64,000 bases of DNA from Orientallactaga sibirica (Eukaryota > Chordata > Mammalia > Rodentia > Dipodidae). The number at the start of each line of letters is the position of its first letter. Position 1 is the first letter of the stretch. The notes under the pieces are model-generated. The model searched no databases. It saw nothing but the letters and a program-made list of their open reading frames with translations, and was not told where the DNA came from. The stretch spans positions 1,610,001 through 1,674,000 of the forward strand of contig JAEOAD010000035.1 of NCBI GenBank assembly GCA_036365145.1, read 5' to 3'. A program made the position numbers and the translations under genes. Of the stretch, positions 38,985 to 51,792 are shown piece after piece.

Positions 38985-41900
38985 TCTACCATTGTTGCTA
39001 AGGTAGGGTCTGATTTTCCTGCCCATTTGAGATCTAAGAATCCCAAACTCCCACCATTTGTTGACCAAGGTAAAGAAACTTCTTTTGATTCCATTTTGCA
39101 TTCAGACTACACGATGGTAGCATAAGTCTGAGCCTGCTGAGCTGACTTCAAGACAGTCGTAATGTGTCCTGGTCTGTCCTGTGAAGGCTCCTCTTTCTGC
39201 TGGTGCTTTCCCTTTCAGGTTATGGCAGGTCCTTTCAGTCCTGGGAACTCTGGTTAAAGATTCCATTCCATAACCACTTCTTTTCTTGCAGAACCTGTCC
39301 CTTTCCAAGCTGTCTCCTCACCAATGATCAGTTCTCGTTCACTTGCCACCATTCTTGTGACCTCAGGATCAACACGAGCGTACTTACTGCTGCGCGCGTG
39401 TGCTCTGTGCTACTATAGTTTATCTACTTACTCATCTGTGTTTTCCTCACAAGCATCTATTCTGTCCTTCTATTTCCAGTGCTCCATAATAATTTCTGAT
39501 AAATGAGTGTACTATTGGAGGAGAGCTTGAAGCCACCAGCATTTAGTCATGGGCCTTTAATAAGGATGTTAGAGTGTCAACACAGATCCTTGGTCTATAA
39601 AGAATAGGGTCAACTAAAAGCTACGACAGCTGCGAAGACCAAAGTAGTCTTGTCAGCAGCCATTTAAGGGGACAATTTACCTTTTCAGGTTTGGAGCTCT
39701 GAGGCAGTTACCTTTGGCCCACTGGCCAATATATTTTCTGCTGCAACTCAGTCTGTTTCAATGGATGTCAAGTACTTTAATCTTATGCCATAAAGTCTTA
39801 CATCTAAAATATTTGTGTGACTTCTTCTGCCTGTTTTAACCTTTGAAACCCATCAGAGTAAGACTTCTGTGTTCATATTTGTTTATTTTTGAGTGCTTTC
39901 TGATTTAGCAGACTGGGTTTCATGGTTTCATTATGGCATTTTCATAGGATTGCTGTGTTCTGTCTTCTGCTTGCAAAGGCATCAAGAATGTTTCAGCACT
40001 GGTAAGTGAAACTCTGTGTTGGGCAATGGAGCCCTTTTCATGGTTAAATGATTCATTTATGTGACCAATTATAAGTTTTCATTAGAATATCAAATGTTGC
40101 CAGAATAATTAAGATACATTATTAATTGTATAACAGAACAATTGCCTGTTTTTTTTTTTTCTAAGTAAAATTGACAATTTTTCACATGGTCAAAAAGATA
40201 TCAAGGTGTCAGTCATTAAGCTCATCTCTACTCCTTACCATTCTTAGATTTTATAGGGAAATCATTCTAAGGTTTGAGCAAGGTAAGGGTAAATTTAATA
40301 TACTTAAATTTGAATGCGGGCTAAGTTTATACAGTGGGTGAGTGACAAGAATAGGCTGTAATGATGCTAATAATGACTTAGATCTACTGTAACCTGTATT
40401 CCAACAATAAAGGACAGGATTGGTAAATTATGGCTTATTTATGAATTGAAAATAATTTGGACATAAAGTTATATAATAGACTTGTCCTGGTGGAGAGAGA
40501 ATGTTTCAGAGCCATTTCACAGTTTGCATCCATCTTACAGAAAAGATAAAGTTCTGTGATACATATACATAAATAAGCATATAAATGTGAAATTGTTTTG
40601 AAAAATCTTATGAAATCTTACCAAAGAAATACACCAAAATATTAAGTATCTATCTGTGGGTATTTTTCCCTATTTGTTTAAACATATTTTTCCCATTCTT
40701 AATACAGTCATCACAGATTATTTGATTTGAAAAGTTACATAAAGTAAAAATAGAGGTTGTCTAAAAATAAATGGTTTTGTTTTTTAGGAAAAAAGAGTTC
40801 TTTTGTGTTACGGAGACAGAAAAGTCAGTTTATATTATGAAGTAGCACACTAGCAACCACTGTGAGGGAAAATACTCTGTGCCCATGGGAAAACCAAGGG
40901 AGCAGTCCCAGGCGTTGGGAGATATCCCTGGCTACCAATGAAGTACACAGACTTGCTGGGCCCTGGTACCACATATAGGCATTCACTTTTCCTAGACATC
41001 ATATCTCATAAGAGATGGAAACAATCGTTCTAAATTTAACTGATTGGAAAACAGGAAGACACTTAGACAAGTCCATTGTATAAAGGAACTGTAATCTATG
41101 AAAGGCACAAAAGCCCATTTTCTTAGGGAATGCCCACAATGGAATTTTTTCAGGGCACAAAAAGGATCCTTGTCACTGACCCGTTATACTGCTCTGGGAA
41201 GAGCTTTGAATTTTCTCCACTCTGAAAGAGTGAATTCATGGCTTTTGGAACTGGATCCTCAAGGCAGGAGTAACACGATTGCAGGGACGTGGCTCTGGTG
41301 GGTGCAATGGTTGCAGGGGCTGGGAGAGTTTAGCTCTGGAGTGATCTGCCCTTGGACTTTTTATGGAAGTTCAGACACCCATGGGACCTAATGAAATCCT
41401 CAGTTGAGGAAATGACAATGACTGGGGAATCCAGACTGAGTCTGACTCCAGACCCAGTTCTATGATTCCCTACCTTCCTTGGAAAAGTCTAACTACCTCT
41501 AAGTCCCTGGCATAGAAGACTCCTTGTTGTTCCTTCTTTGCCTCATGCTCAACACGTCCACATTTCCCGAGACCCTCTGCTCCACCCTCAATGCCCATAG
41601 CTCCTGTGGATTTTTGGACATCTCTCAGAGGACCCACCTCCTCTTGTACCTTCCTAGCTAAACACCTGGCACATCCATGTTAGCACGGAGGTGATGAGGG
41701 AAGTCTGCATGGAGGGAGCACGGGGGAGATGGACTGCCCTCAGGAGGACATGCCCAGGGGAGAGGAAATGCCACACAAGCGAAGACAAGGAATACAGGAC
41801 TAACTTACGTGCAAAGAGAAGTAGGGTTACTGGTGAAATAGATTGTTGTGCCAGTTTGATAGAAAATACCAGTGGAGGGTGCTTTGATTTTTGTTTTTGG

Positions 41901-42147
41901 TAGTGATAGTGATTCACATTTCTTGTTTCCATCCTTGCTTTCATGTCGTCATGAAAGCAGGCCCCTGCCTGCTCAAATGAGGACTCCAGAGCAACTTTGT
42001 TTTCTTCATCGGATAGCGCTCTCTCCATGCTGCAGTAAGGTCAACAAGGGGACTTCCTGGTCTTTCACGACTCACTTTTCAGACAGCTGAGTTCTTCTGC
42101 ACCCTATTCAACAGAGTCTATTCTGGTGCCTAATCTAACCTGGTCTT
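38985..42147. other. 3.1-kb repeat-poor block
   Basis: No interspersed repeats recognised. Frames at 41098-41391 (plus) and 41654-42028 (minus, 124 residues) are the longest but resemble no protein I know. A small TGCGCGCGTG run lies near 39391. Confidence 0.5.
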
Positions 42148-42160
42148 TGAGTAATAATTA

Positions 42161-42396
42161 ATAATATATATATTTTGTTTATTTATTTGCAAGCAGACAC
42201 ACATATACACACAGATAGAGAGAGAGAGACAGAAAGAGATTGAGAATGGGCATGCTAGGGCCTCTAGTAGCTGCAAACAAACTCCAGATAAATGCACTGC
42301 TTTGTGCATCTCACTTTACTTGGGTAATGGGGAATTGAACCTGGTTCATTAGACTTTGCACTCAAGTGCCTTAACTGTGGAGCCATCTCTCCAGCC
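42161..42396 (-). repeat. DIP-like SINE (type A), antisense
   Basis: TTATTTGCAAGCAGACACAC through GGAGCCATCTCTCCAGCC. Left flank TGAGTAATAATTA (42148-42160), right flank TGAGTTATAATTT. Confidence 0.9.
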
Positions 42397-42410
42397 CTGA
42401 GTTATAATTT

Positions 42411-42645
42411 TTAAAAATTGTTTATTTTTATTTATTTATTTTGAGAGTACAGACAGAGAAAGAGGCAGAGAGAGAGAGAGAGATAGAGTGGGCATGCCAG
42501 AGCATCCAGCCACTACAAACGAACTCCAGATGCATGTGCCACCTTGTGCATCTAGCTTACGTGGATCCTGGGGAATCGAGCCTTGAACTGGGTTCCTTAG
42601 GCTTCACAGGCAAGCACTTAACCACTGAGCTATTTCTCCAGGTTC
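42411..42645 (-). repeat. DIP-like SINE (type A2), antisense, 14-bp target duplication
   Basis: CTGAGTTATAATTT flanks it exactly at 42397-42410 and 42646-42659. The left copy is also the right flank of the preceding SINE. B-box region GAATCGAGCCTTGAACTGG. Confidence 0.95.
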
Positions 42646-42942
42646 CTGAGTTATAATTTAAAAAACCTAAAGGACACAGGGCTCAAGACACAACACTTTA
42701 CCTGTGGACTTATACTCTCTTAGCTCATTCCGTCCTCAGTTGAACCAGCAGGACTTTTCTGTTTCTCTTAGTGTGGTGCTTTGTGATGTCATGGAGGAAA
42801 AAGTCCTTTTCATGTCTTTAGAGTATTCTTCAAAAATGGGTAGAAATAGACTTCACAGGCACTTTTCTGATAGTCATGACAGTGGATAACAGTCTGCATG
42901 CATAAAGAGGTTTTTGATCCATGAAAATATTTTTAACTTTTA

Positions 42943-43212
42943 TTTTTATTTATTTTTTATTTTTTTGGAGAGAGACAGAGAGAGAGAGAGGGGAGAGGAA
43001 GACATAGAGATGGGCACGCCAGCAACCTCTCAGCTGCTGAGAACGAAATCCAGATGCGTGCACCCCCTTGTGGTCAAGTGCGGCATTGCACCCTTGTGTC
43101 ACTTTGCATCTGGCTAAATGTGGGACCTGGAGATTGGAACGGCTGGAGATTGGAACCAGTGTTCTTAGGCTTAGTAGCCAGCACCTTAACCACTAAGCCA
43201 TCTCTCCAGCCC
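42943..43212 (-). repeat. DIP-like SINE (type B), antisense, two B-box units
   Basis: 16-bp units at 43127-43158. Flanks TTTTAACTTTTA / TTTTAACCTTTTA. It lies at the border of the LINE-1 piece that follows. Confidence 0.9.
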
Positions 43213-43226
43213 TTTTTTAACCTTTT

Positions 43227-43890
43227 ATTGAAAGCTTCCATATATATAAACAGTATACCATGATCAAAATATCCTCTCCACACTTCCATTTCCCCCCTCC
43301 CAAATACTCTCTCCTTTGAATCCCTTCTTCTTTATAACCAGTCTCTCTTCCATTTTGATATCATCATTTATTTCCATCCTATTATGCAGGCTTTGTGTCA
43401 GCCACTGTGAATGAATATCAAGGCCACTTTGGGTCTGGATGACAGCATTGCACGCAGTTCCCCCTTCTTTTGGTTCTTACATTCTTTCCACCAGCTCTTC
43501 TGCAGTGGCCCCTGAGCCATAGAGGGTGTGATGGAGATGTCTCACTTAGTGCTAAACACTCTACTCTTGCTTCTTCTCAGCACTTGGGCCAGGTTTGAGT
43601 CACCCCAGTGTTGTGTTACTGCCATCTGAAGAGAGAAGCTTCTTTAACCAAAAGTGAGAGTAGCAATAACACAAGGTATGAACATTAGTGTTTAAAGGGC
43701 AGTTTTGTGATCATAATATATACATGTAGCCATATAACCATAGTAGTTTCCCCCCGACCCTAGGGTTTATCAGCTATTCAGTCATAGGCTTTGAGTAGGT
43801 TTTCAGTACCAGGCATGACTGCCCACTTATTCAGTAGGCCTCAAATCCAATCAGAGAACAATTGGTTTCCCCCCAAACAGACATGGAAAA
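43227..43890 (-). mobile_element. LINE-1 3' UTR fragment, antisense
   Basis: ATAACCAGTCTCTCTTCCAT, ATTATGCAGGCTTTGTGTCA, TTTCCACCAGCTCTTCTGCA, GAAGCTTCTTTAACCAAAAG and CCTCAAATCCAATCAGAGAA occur in the order expected for the antisense of a rodent Lx-type 3' UTR. No coding part. Confidence 0.7.
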
Positions 43891-43974
43891 TAAAATTTTA
43901 ATTAGGATAAGTGAATGTAAAACATTTTGTTCCAGATATCTCAATTCTAGAAGAAAACTTTAAATAAATAAATG

Positions 43975-44135
43975 GCATATATTTATTTGCAAGGAAATAA
44001 AGAGAGAGAAAGAGAGAAAGAAAATGAATGGGAAGGATAGGGCCTTGTGCCACTGCACAATTGAACATGGGCTAGCAAGCCTTGCAAACAAGTGTTTTAA
44101 CATTTTTTTTAACTAACTGCGGAGTCATGTGCCGA
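43975..44135 (-). repeat. Old DIP-like SINE, antisense
   Basis: ATTTATTTGCAAGGAAATAA, GA-rich stretch, GGGCCTTGTGCCACTGCA and GCCTTGCAAACAAGTGTTTT. The head is degraded. Confidence 0.6.
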
Positions 44136-44204
44136 GTCCAGGAAGACTTTTTTTTTTTTGTAAAAATAAATAAATAAATACATTGCCTTAAAAGAAAAAC
44201 AAAG

Positions 44205-44535
44205 TGGTGGGGAGGGAGAGGCTCGGTCAGTAGAATGGTTGCAATGCAAGCATGAGGGTCCAAGTTTGGGTCCGTAGCACTCACACTCCTGTTAAAGCTC
44301 GTAGCACTTACCTACAATCCTGGCACTGGGTTGATAGAGACAAAAGGATGCTTTGGGCTTGCTGGGCAGCTAGTCTAGCCAGTGAGCTCTAGTTTCAGTG
44401 AGAGACCCTGTCTCAAAACAAAATCGTGTGGAAAACAATGGAGGAAGTCACCTGATGTTGAACTCTGGCCTCCACACAAATATGCTCACACACATATAAG
44501 CATGCACACACACACATGCGTACCATACATTCACA
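44205..44535 (+). repeat. B4 SINE, sense
   Basis: GGAGAGGCTCGGTCAGTAGA, GCAATGCAAGCATGAGGGTC, then CTGGGCAGCTAGTCTAGCCA, GAGAGACCCTGTCTCAAAAC and a terminal CACACACACAT run: complete sense B4 order. Confidence 0.85.
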
Positions 44536-44742
44536 TGCAAAAAAGAAAGAAAGTAAAGAAAAGCAAAAAGGGAAAACATCCTGTGTGAAAATGTTCATTA
44601 AGAAAGTAAATTTCTAATGATATCCATTTCATGATATACATATGAGTATTTATATATAGTTCTTCAATGCAAGACATTGTTTTAAATGCATTGTACTCAT
44701 TACCTCATTTAATATTTGACAATAATCTCATGAGGTTAATAT

Positions 44743-44993
44743 ATATTTTTTGGAGAGAGAGAGAGAGAGGGAGAGGAAGACAGATAGAGATGGGTGCTCC
44801 AGCAGCCTCTCAGCTGCTGTGAAAGAAATCAAGATGTGTGCGCCCCCTTGTGGTTGAGTGCGGCATTGTGCCCTTGTGTCACTTTGCATCTGGCTAAACG
44901 TGTGACCTGGAGATTGGAACCGCTGGAGATTGGAACCAGCATTCTTAGGCTTAGGAGGCAGGCGCCTTAACCGCTAAGCCATCTCTCCAGCCC
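44743..44993 (-). repeat. DIP-like SINE (type B), antisense, two B-box units
   Basis: 16-bp units at 44907-44938. GAGGTTAATAT flanks it exactly at 44732-44742 and 44994-45004. Confidence 0.94.
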
Positions 44994-45004
44994 GAGGTTA
45001 ATAT

Positions 45005-45750
45005 TTTTAAAGAGATACCTGAGTATGTAAAACTAACATGAGTATGGCAAGGTTAGGTAGTTGATATATGTTCACAATAGTTAAGCAGATTATATTTCTC
45101 TGACTCAATGGAACTGTTTAAATGACTATTGTAAAGACCCAAGAAACGAAAGAACATTCTTGTCAGCTGGTGAGAAATTCAACTATGGGGTTATTTATAT
45201 GTGATGACTGGTGTCATTTTAGAATTGTAGATGGAAACTGGGATCATTGATGGAGAAAAAAACAAAATGGTTGACATTATAATGTTAGATTGGGTATCTA
45301 TTTGACTTGGTCTAAGTAATTTTAGTGTAGTTTTATGTGACTTCAAAATGTAATTGAGTTGTAAGTGGCACTTGGCATGTTCTCCACGAGGACGTTCGGC
45401 TTCGGTGCCTGTTCTTAGAATGAGCGTATGGCCTTCACTTTGTCTTCCCTCTCCTCGTTTGCCTATTGGCCAGTCTTCTGTTCATCTGTTTCATCATAGA
45501 ATGGAGCCAAGAGGATTGAGCAGACAGCACTCTGGTTCTAAACTGGTGTTTCCTTTGTCTAGTAGTCCCTCTGAAAACTTACTTGTTTGTAATGAAAGTC
45601 ATTCAAGGAAGGAATATGATCTAAGGACCTAAGCTGAAGTCAATCCCAGTGGGCTTTTGTCTGAACTGGACAGTTCTGTTTGCAGGTACCCTGTCTCAGC
45701 ACTGTTGATTGCTAATGTGGAAGCAGTAAAAGCTAAGTGTGAAATGTACT
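45005..45750. other. Unique sequence
   Basis: A Ser/Pro-rich 92-codon frame (45354-45632) is the only item. It shows no motif I recognise and was not accepted as a gene. Confidence 0.45.
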
Positions 45751-45758
45751 TGACATTT

Positions 45759-45971
45759 AAAAACATTAATTAATTTATTTATTTGAGAGTGACAGAGAGA
45801 GAGAGAGAGAGAATGGGAACATCAGGGCCTCCATCCACTGCAAACGAACTCCAGATGCATGCGCCACCTTGTACATCTGGCTTACATGGGTTCTGGGGAA
45901 TCGAGCTTCAAACCGGGGTCCTTAGGCTTCACAGGCGAGCACTTAGCACCTCAGCCATCTCTCCAGCCCAC
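45759..45971 (-). repeat. DIP-like SINE (type A2), antisense
   Basis: GAATCGAGCTTCAAACCGGG B-box region and CAGCCATCTCTCCAGCCCA head. TGACATTT flanks it at 45751-45758 and 45972-45979. Confidence 0.92.
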
Positions 45972-45979
45972 TGACATTT

Positions 45980-47040
45980 CTTAGGGTGGAGATAACTCTG
46001 GCTTTAGATCTCCATCACTTCCCCTTAGCAAGGCTAGAAGAAATATTGTAAGCAATAGTATGGAAATAGATTTTACATGATTCCTGGGGAACGAAAAGTT
46101 AACTCATTTGTAACTACGTCTCACTATGAGATGTAATGAAAAAAAGAAAAACCCAGGATGTATAAGCTGAAACACATAGAGACTCTTTAAAGGACAACAT
46201 CCAGTTAATCATAGCATTTAAAATAATTCAAGGGAACTGGAGTACAAAAACAAATGCACCATTCTAAGTCCCCGGTTCTGCAAGAGGCAAGCACATCTGT
46301 TTCCACACACATCTGGATCTACACTGACTGCACCTCCACCCATAGAATGACACTCACAAAGCTTTGGGGACAACCTTCCTTCTAACAGGAAGCTTTCCCA
46401 CTTGCACAACCTATGGAACCATCACTCCAGTGGTATTTCAGAGGAGCAGTCAACATGCAAAGCTTTAAAGCTTGTACTTTCCACAGGAAGTTTCAAAGTT
46501 CTCTGAACAGATGATTTTGATTTTAAGGAGGACGCCATGGGCCTTTAACTTTGCCAGCTTCAAGGGGATGTTAAATTCCAAGACTCCTTCAGTATCCTCA
46601 AGAAACAGTGATAAAGCAGGTCTCAGGGTTTGAGTTCTTCAGCTTCAGAGGCAGAGAAGAATGAACTATTTGGAGGGGAAATGAGACATGACCCAACCCT
46701 TCACCTGAACAAAAAAATGACTCCAAATTGAACCTTTCATAAAGTTTACATACAAGGGGGAACAGGCTTTCTTTCTGAAAAAAGATATTCTATATTTATG
46801 CTAAGCAGGAACCTTTTCCAGGTGTGGCGAGAAATAGATCTGAGTTGACGTTGGCACGGAAGGAAAATTCAGATTCTTTTCCACTCACCAGCATCTGTCA
46901 CTAACAGACCTGAATGTTCTTCAGCCCCTCTCAGAGGCCAGGCACTGTGTAGTGTCTGAACTTCTTTTAAACATTTGTTTGGCTACTTAATCCATATGGC
47001 AGTGATTGAGATTTTACTTGTATTTTTTTATTTATTCATT
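45980..47040. other. Unique sequence
   Basis: Nothing recognised over about 1 kb. Confidence 0.5.
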
Positions 47041-47136
47041 ATTTATTTATTTATTTTGCAGTGCTGGGGAACTGAAAACTGCAGGGCCTTACACATGCTA
47101 AGCATGCACTCTTTCACTGTTACATCGCCAGCCCAG
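47041..47136 (-). repeat. ID-like SINE fragment, antisense
   Basis: (ATTT)n tail, CAGTGCTGGGGAACTGAAAA, GCTAAGCATGCACTCTTTCA and CATCGCCAGCCCA are in antisense ID order. Confidence 0.7.
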
Positions 47137-48240
47137 GTCTTTTGTCAATTTTTTTATAGACAACTTCCTTAATTGTAGATAATATCCCATGGTACTTCCT
47201 TCCCTTCCCCCACTTGTCCCGTTGAAACTCCACTGTCCATCAGCTCTTTAAGTGGATTCCAAGTATGAGTATGCTTTTAAGCTTTCCAAGCAGTAAGAGA
47301 TTATTTTTATTATCCTGTAGTCTGGCCCATTAGCAATAGACTGAACTGTAAGGTAACTGGCCTGGATTTGAGGTTTTGTCTGTGGCCTTAGAAGAGAGTA
47401 AAGGCTGCTCACCCTTACAAAGGAATCTATATGTTGAATTCTTTCTTTGAGACAAGGATCAGAGAACAGAAAGCAGTTAAGCAGAAGGTAGTGTCACACA
47501 GCAGAATGTTCCCTGGAGGAAACTGGTCTCTGGAAGACAAGTTTTAGCTACAGTTACGTGAATCTAGACAAGCTAATTCTGGAATCTATTCCTTTCCCTT
47601 TATTGGTTTAGGAGAGAGGCGTATACTCCATTTCTTTGACTGATGCCTACATAGCAAATACAATCAACTACAGAGGGTCCTGGCTATGCTAAGTTCTGGC
47701 TGTCTAAGCTCATCAGACATTGATAGACTATCCCATTCCCAAACAGTAAGTGCACATTTCCACAAGGATTACTCAAGCTTAGTTCAAGAAAGACCTTAAT
47801 TATCTTGGTTATTCCTTAAAATACAGCTTGTCCATTCTCTGGCAACAAAGAATTCAAAGGGTGCTTAGAAATGGTGGCGATAAGAAAGAAAAGTGGAGGG
47901 AGGGATTGTTGCTCTGACAGGGATCAGAGCATTGTGGGGAGAGAGAGTGGAAGATGACTGAGTGCTTGCTAAGCCAGAGGGGCTGAGGCTGCTTTTTCTG
48001 CTAGGCATCAAGATAGGTGGAGATGTGTTACAATTCCTAAATGATCTTAAGAGTAATGACCTTATTATGGTGTGGGGAGGGTGTGGGAGAAGATGAGTGA
48101 CTCACACTAAGTAAAAGAAGATAGTGGGTGATGCAGGGAGGATCCAGGAGACAGAGATGCAACACTAGTATCTGACTCAAAGAAATTAAATTTCAAAAAG
48201 AGCATCCCAGCTAGTCTTGCTTACATTCAAGCTGTTTTGC
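47137..48240. other. Unique sequence
   Basis: Nothing recognised over about 1.1 kb. Confidence 0.5.
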
Positions 48241-48241
48241 C

Positions 48242-48245
<4 letters not shown>

Positions 48246-48278
<33 letters not shown>

Positions 48279-48381
48279 GTTTTTCGAGGTAGGGTCTCAC
48301 TCTGGCTCAGGCTGACCTGGAATTAACTATGTAGTCTCAGGGTCTTGCAATTAAATTCACCTCTGCCTCCCAGCTGGGATT
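48246..48381 (-). repeat. B1-like SINE, antisense, with a rearranged end
   Basis: T33 run, CGAGGTAGGGTCTCACTCTG and AACTATGTAGTCTCAGGG. Then the usual order is broken: CTTGCAATTAAATTCACCTC precedes TGCCTCCCAGCTGGGATTTT. Confidence 0.85.
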
Positions 48382-48621
48382 TTTGCCCCTGAATTTTTTT
48401 AATGCCCCTTTTGCAATTAAACTACATGGCTATGAAAATGTCTTCCCAGTGTTTAGTTTACATTGTTTTGAATTTCATTTTCTTTGTGTTTAACACTTTC
48501 ACACATGTATACAATGCATTTTGATCCCATTCCTATCAATTACCCATTCTCTTCCCCTTCTGCCCCTCATTAATACCCTTCTTGTTCCCATGAACTCCTC
48601 ATCTTACTTGTATGTACTTCT

Positions 48622-48651
48622 TATTTTTATTTATTTATTTGATAGAGGGAA

Positions 48652-48707
<56 letters not shown>

Positions 48708-48855
48708 GGCACGCCAGGGCTTCCAGCTACTGTAAATGAACTTCAGATGTATGCACCACCTTGTGTATCTGGCTTACATGAGAACTGGAGAATCGAACCG
48801 AGGTCCTTTGGCTTTGCAGGCAAGTGCCTTAACCACTAAGCCATCTCTCCAGCCC
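48622..48855 (-). repeat. DIP-like SINE (type A1), antisense, with (GA)n expansion
   Basis: A GA run of about 23 units (48657-48703) replaces the usual mixed GA stretch. Head CACTAAGCCATCTCTCCAGC. It lies in the LINE-1 3' UTR. Confidence 0.92.
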
Positions 48856-50645
48856 ACTTGCACACATTTTTTTAACCCACATAGTTCAATTAGGGTTGCT
48901 CGCATGATCATGAGTGGGAGGTGATTTGCTGGGGGATGGGCATCCCACCATTAGTGGCTACAACACTAAAGGACATGGCTCTCTCTCCCCGAGCAATCAA
49001 CAGTTGTCACCTCACTCTGGAAGGCCTGGGTCTCGTGGATCCCCTTTCTCAGCTATGATGAATTGCTGGCAGGCTCAGTCTGGGAAGGAAGCCACATTTA
49101 TTGCGAGCTCATCCCTGTAACAAACTTCTTGCATCCAGAAGACAGCATCTCACAGCTCTTCTTCTCATCCTCCTGCCCTGACCTGCTTTCTGCCGTCTTT
49201 TTGTGGGGTTTCCTGAGCTTTGGAAAATGTAGTTCTGATGCCACGGTTAGAGCTGAGCACATCTTGTTAACTAGTTTTGGTAACTTTGTCAGCTTTGCCT
49301 TAGCCTCTGTCCTTTGCATAAAGACAATTTGGGGTTCAAGACCATAGCCACTACCAATCTATGGGAACATGCACACATTTAGAAGACCGTCTGACATGCT
49401 GACAATTAGCATCACCATAGTATTGTGTCTTCCCTAAACCTAAGTCCCTAGCCACAACTTTTGACCAGGTTAGCCATACCATGCACGGTTCCCATTCTGT
49501 GGAGCAGGCCCCAGATCCCTCTAGACTGCAGCTGGTTAAACCCATAGCATTCACGCTACTATTGTACCAGTGGATGTATTACCTTGAAGATCACGTTTGA
49601 AGTATACAGGGCCCATAGATGTGCAGAATTGTGAATGGATTTTCTCCCCCAGCAGCTTGCATTGAACCTTAGTCATGAAGGAAGCCAGCTCACAGGGAGC
49701 GAGGTTCCAGCTCAGAACCAGCTTGGATTCTTTATATTCTGCCACGAAAATGCATGGTGCTTACGGCCATAGGGACTGGCCATCTAGCTCATCACCGAGA
49801 GCAAATGGCAACATCTGGTACTAATTTATGGGCTTCTGGGGCCATCTTGACCACAGCTCTTTGGAGGAATCTCATGCCTGGCACTGGAATCTTTTATTAA
49901 TATCCTATGGCTTCTGGAAACAACTTATCATGTAGTGTTCTTTATTTCATCACGTAAAAGTATGTATATATTTTAAATTAGCCTCTCAAGTAATAGGTTT
50001 CCATGTGGATTATTCACATCTCCTTTGTTCTGGTTCATCTTCAAAACACCCACATCTCTTCCTCACCCGTCCGCTGTCCTGTCCTTGCTGAAACCTTTTT
50101 ATCTCACTATCACCTCCCTGTGTTTTGGGCCCCATGTGTTCTATTACTCACCCTTACAGCCTCTCCCCCATGGCCCCTTGCTAACTTTGTGGTCTCTACA
50201 AGCACTTATTCTGCTTTACACTCACTAATTGAGAACTTCGAAGCTAGACTCTGTATAGGAGAGATAATGCAGCATTTGTGTTTCAGTCTGGGTTATTTCA
50301 TTCAGTGTGATTGCTTCTAGTTCTACCCATTTTCCTGCACTTTTCAAAAATACATTTTTATCGCTGAATAAAACTCCATTGTGTACACATACCCATCTTC
50401 ATAACGCATACATGAGCTGAAGGGTTCATTCTGTTTCCTAGATATTATTAATAGAGTGTTAATAAACACGGCTGAGCCAGCACCTCTGAAATACAGAATC
50501 TTTAAGGTGTATTACCAAGAATAGCAGAGCTGGGTCACATAGCTGGTAGACCTATTTTGAGCTTTTAAGAAGCATCCACATTGATTTCCATAGTGGAGGT
50601 ACCAGCTTGCAGTCCCACTAACACTGAATAAGGGTTCTTCTATTT

Positions 50646-50656
50646 TAAAAGATTTT

Positions 50657-50692
<36 letters not shown>

Positions 50693-50883
50693 TATGAGAG
50701 AGAGAGAAAGAGAGAGAGAGAGAGAATGGGTGGACCAAGGCTGCTAGCCACTGCAAACAAACTCCACATGCATGTACCGCCTTGTGCATCTGGCTTATGT
50801 GGGTACTGGGGAATTGAACCTCTAACCGGGGACCTTAGGCTTCACAGGCAAGTGCTTAACCACTAAGCCATCTCTCCATCTCC
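50646..50883 (-). repeat. DIP-like SINE (type A2), antisense
   Basis: (ATTT)n tail, GA-rich stretch, GCCACTGCAAACAAACTCCA body and CTAAGCCATCTCTCCAT head. Inserted in the LINE-1. Confidence 0.92.
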
Positions 50884-50908
50884 CCCCTCCCCCACACTCT
50901 TATCAGCA

Positions 50909-51053
50909 TTTTTTTTTTAGGTAGGTTCTTGCTCTAGTCCAGGCTGACCTGTAATTCACTATGTAGTCTCAGGGTGGCCTCAAACACAGGGTGATCTGCC
51001 AACCTCTGCCTCCTGAGTGCTGGGATTAAAGGCATATGCCACCACGCCCAGCT
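50909..51053 (-). repeat. B1-like SINE, antisense, within the LINE-1
   Basis: GTAGGTTCTTGCTCTAGTCC, AATTCACTATGTAGTCTCAG and GTGCTGGGATTAAAGGCATA. LINE-1 sequence resumes at GTCAGCCATTCTGACTGCAG (51076). Confidence 0.93.
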
Positions 51054-51746
51054 GACTTTTTTTTTTTTTTTTATGTCAGCCATTCTGACTGCAGTGAGAT
51101 GAAATCTCAGGGTAATTTTAATTTACATTTTATAATTCTAAAGATGATGAATACTTTTGTTAGACCTCCATTAGATATTTTCATTTCTTCTCTGTTAGTT
51201 CCATAGCCCACATTTTTCTGGCTTATTTATTTTCTAGTTGTTTAGCCTTTTATGTTCCTTGTACATTCTACATATCCATCCTCCATCAGATGAATAGCTG
51301 GAAAAGAGTTTCTGTAGGCTGCCTCTTCACTCAGTCAGCCATTTCTTGTGCTGTGCCAAAGTTTTTAAATTTCATGTGGTCCCACTTTTCAATTGTTGAA
51401 CTTATTCGCTGACTAACTGGAGTTCTATTCAGAAAACCCTTTCAGACATCTTGTAAAGGACTCCTTACTTTTTCCTTTAGCAGTTTCACATTTTTGGGAC
51501 TTACATTGAGGTCTTTGATCAATTTGGAGTTGATTTTTTGCAGGGTGAGGCATGCCAGCTTCATTCTTCTACATATGAATATCTCTTTTTTCCAATACCA
51601 TTTGTTGAAGATGCTATCTCATCTCTAATATGTATTCTGGCATCATTGTCAAAAATCAGGTGGTTTTAGTTGCATGGACTGATGTGTGGGTCTTGTATTT
51701 TATGTGTCTGTTTGTGTGAGAGTATCATGCTACATCTATCCATCCA

Positions 51747-51748
<2 letters not shown>

Positions 51749-51791
<43 letters not shown>
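51749..51791. repeat. (CA)n microsatellite within the LINE-1
   Basis: About 20 CA units following CATCCATCC. It interrupts ORF2. Confidence 0.95.

Positions 51792-51792
<1 letters not shown>

Noticed and set aside
41654..42028. 124-residue minus-strand frame
   Set aside because: No recognised domain, no splice or promoter signals. Overlapping plus-strand frames are open too, as in random sequence.
45354..45632. Ser/Pro-rich 92-codon frame
   Set aside because: No recognised family, no splice or promoter support and no sign of a poly(A)-ended retrocopy. Length is within chance expectation for 64 kb.
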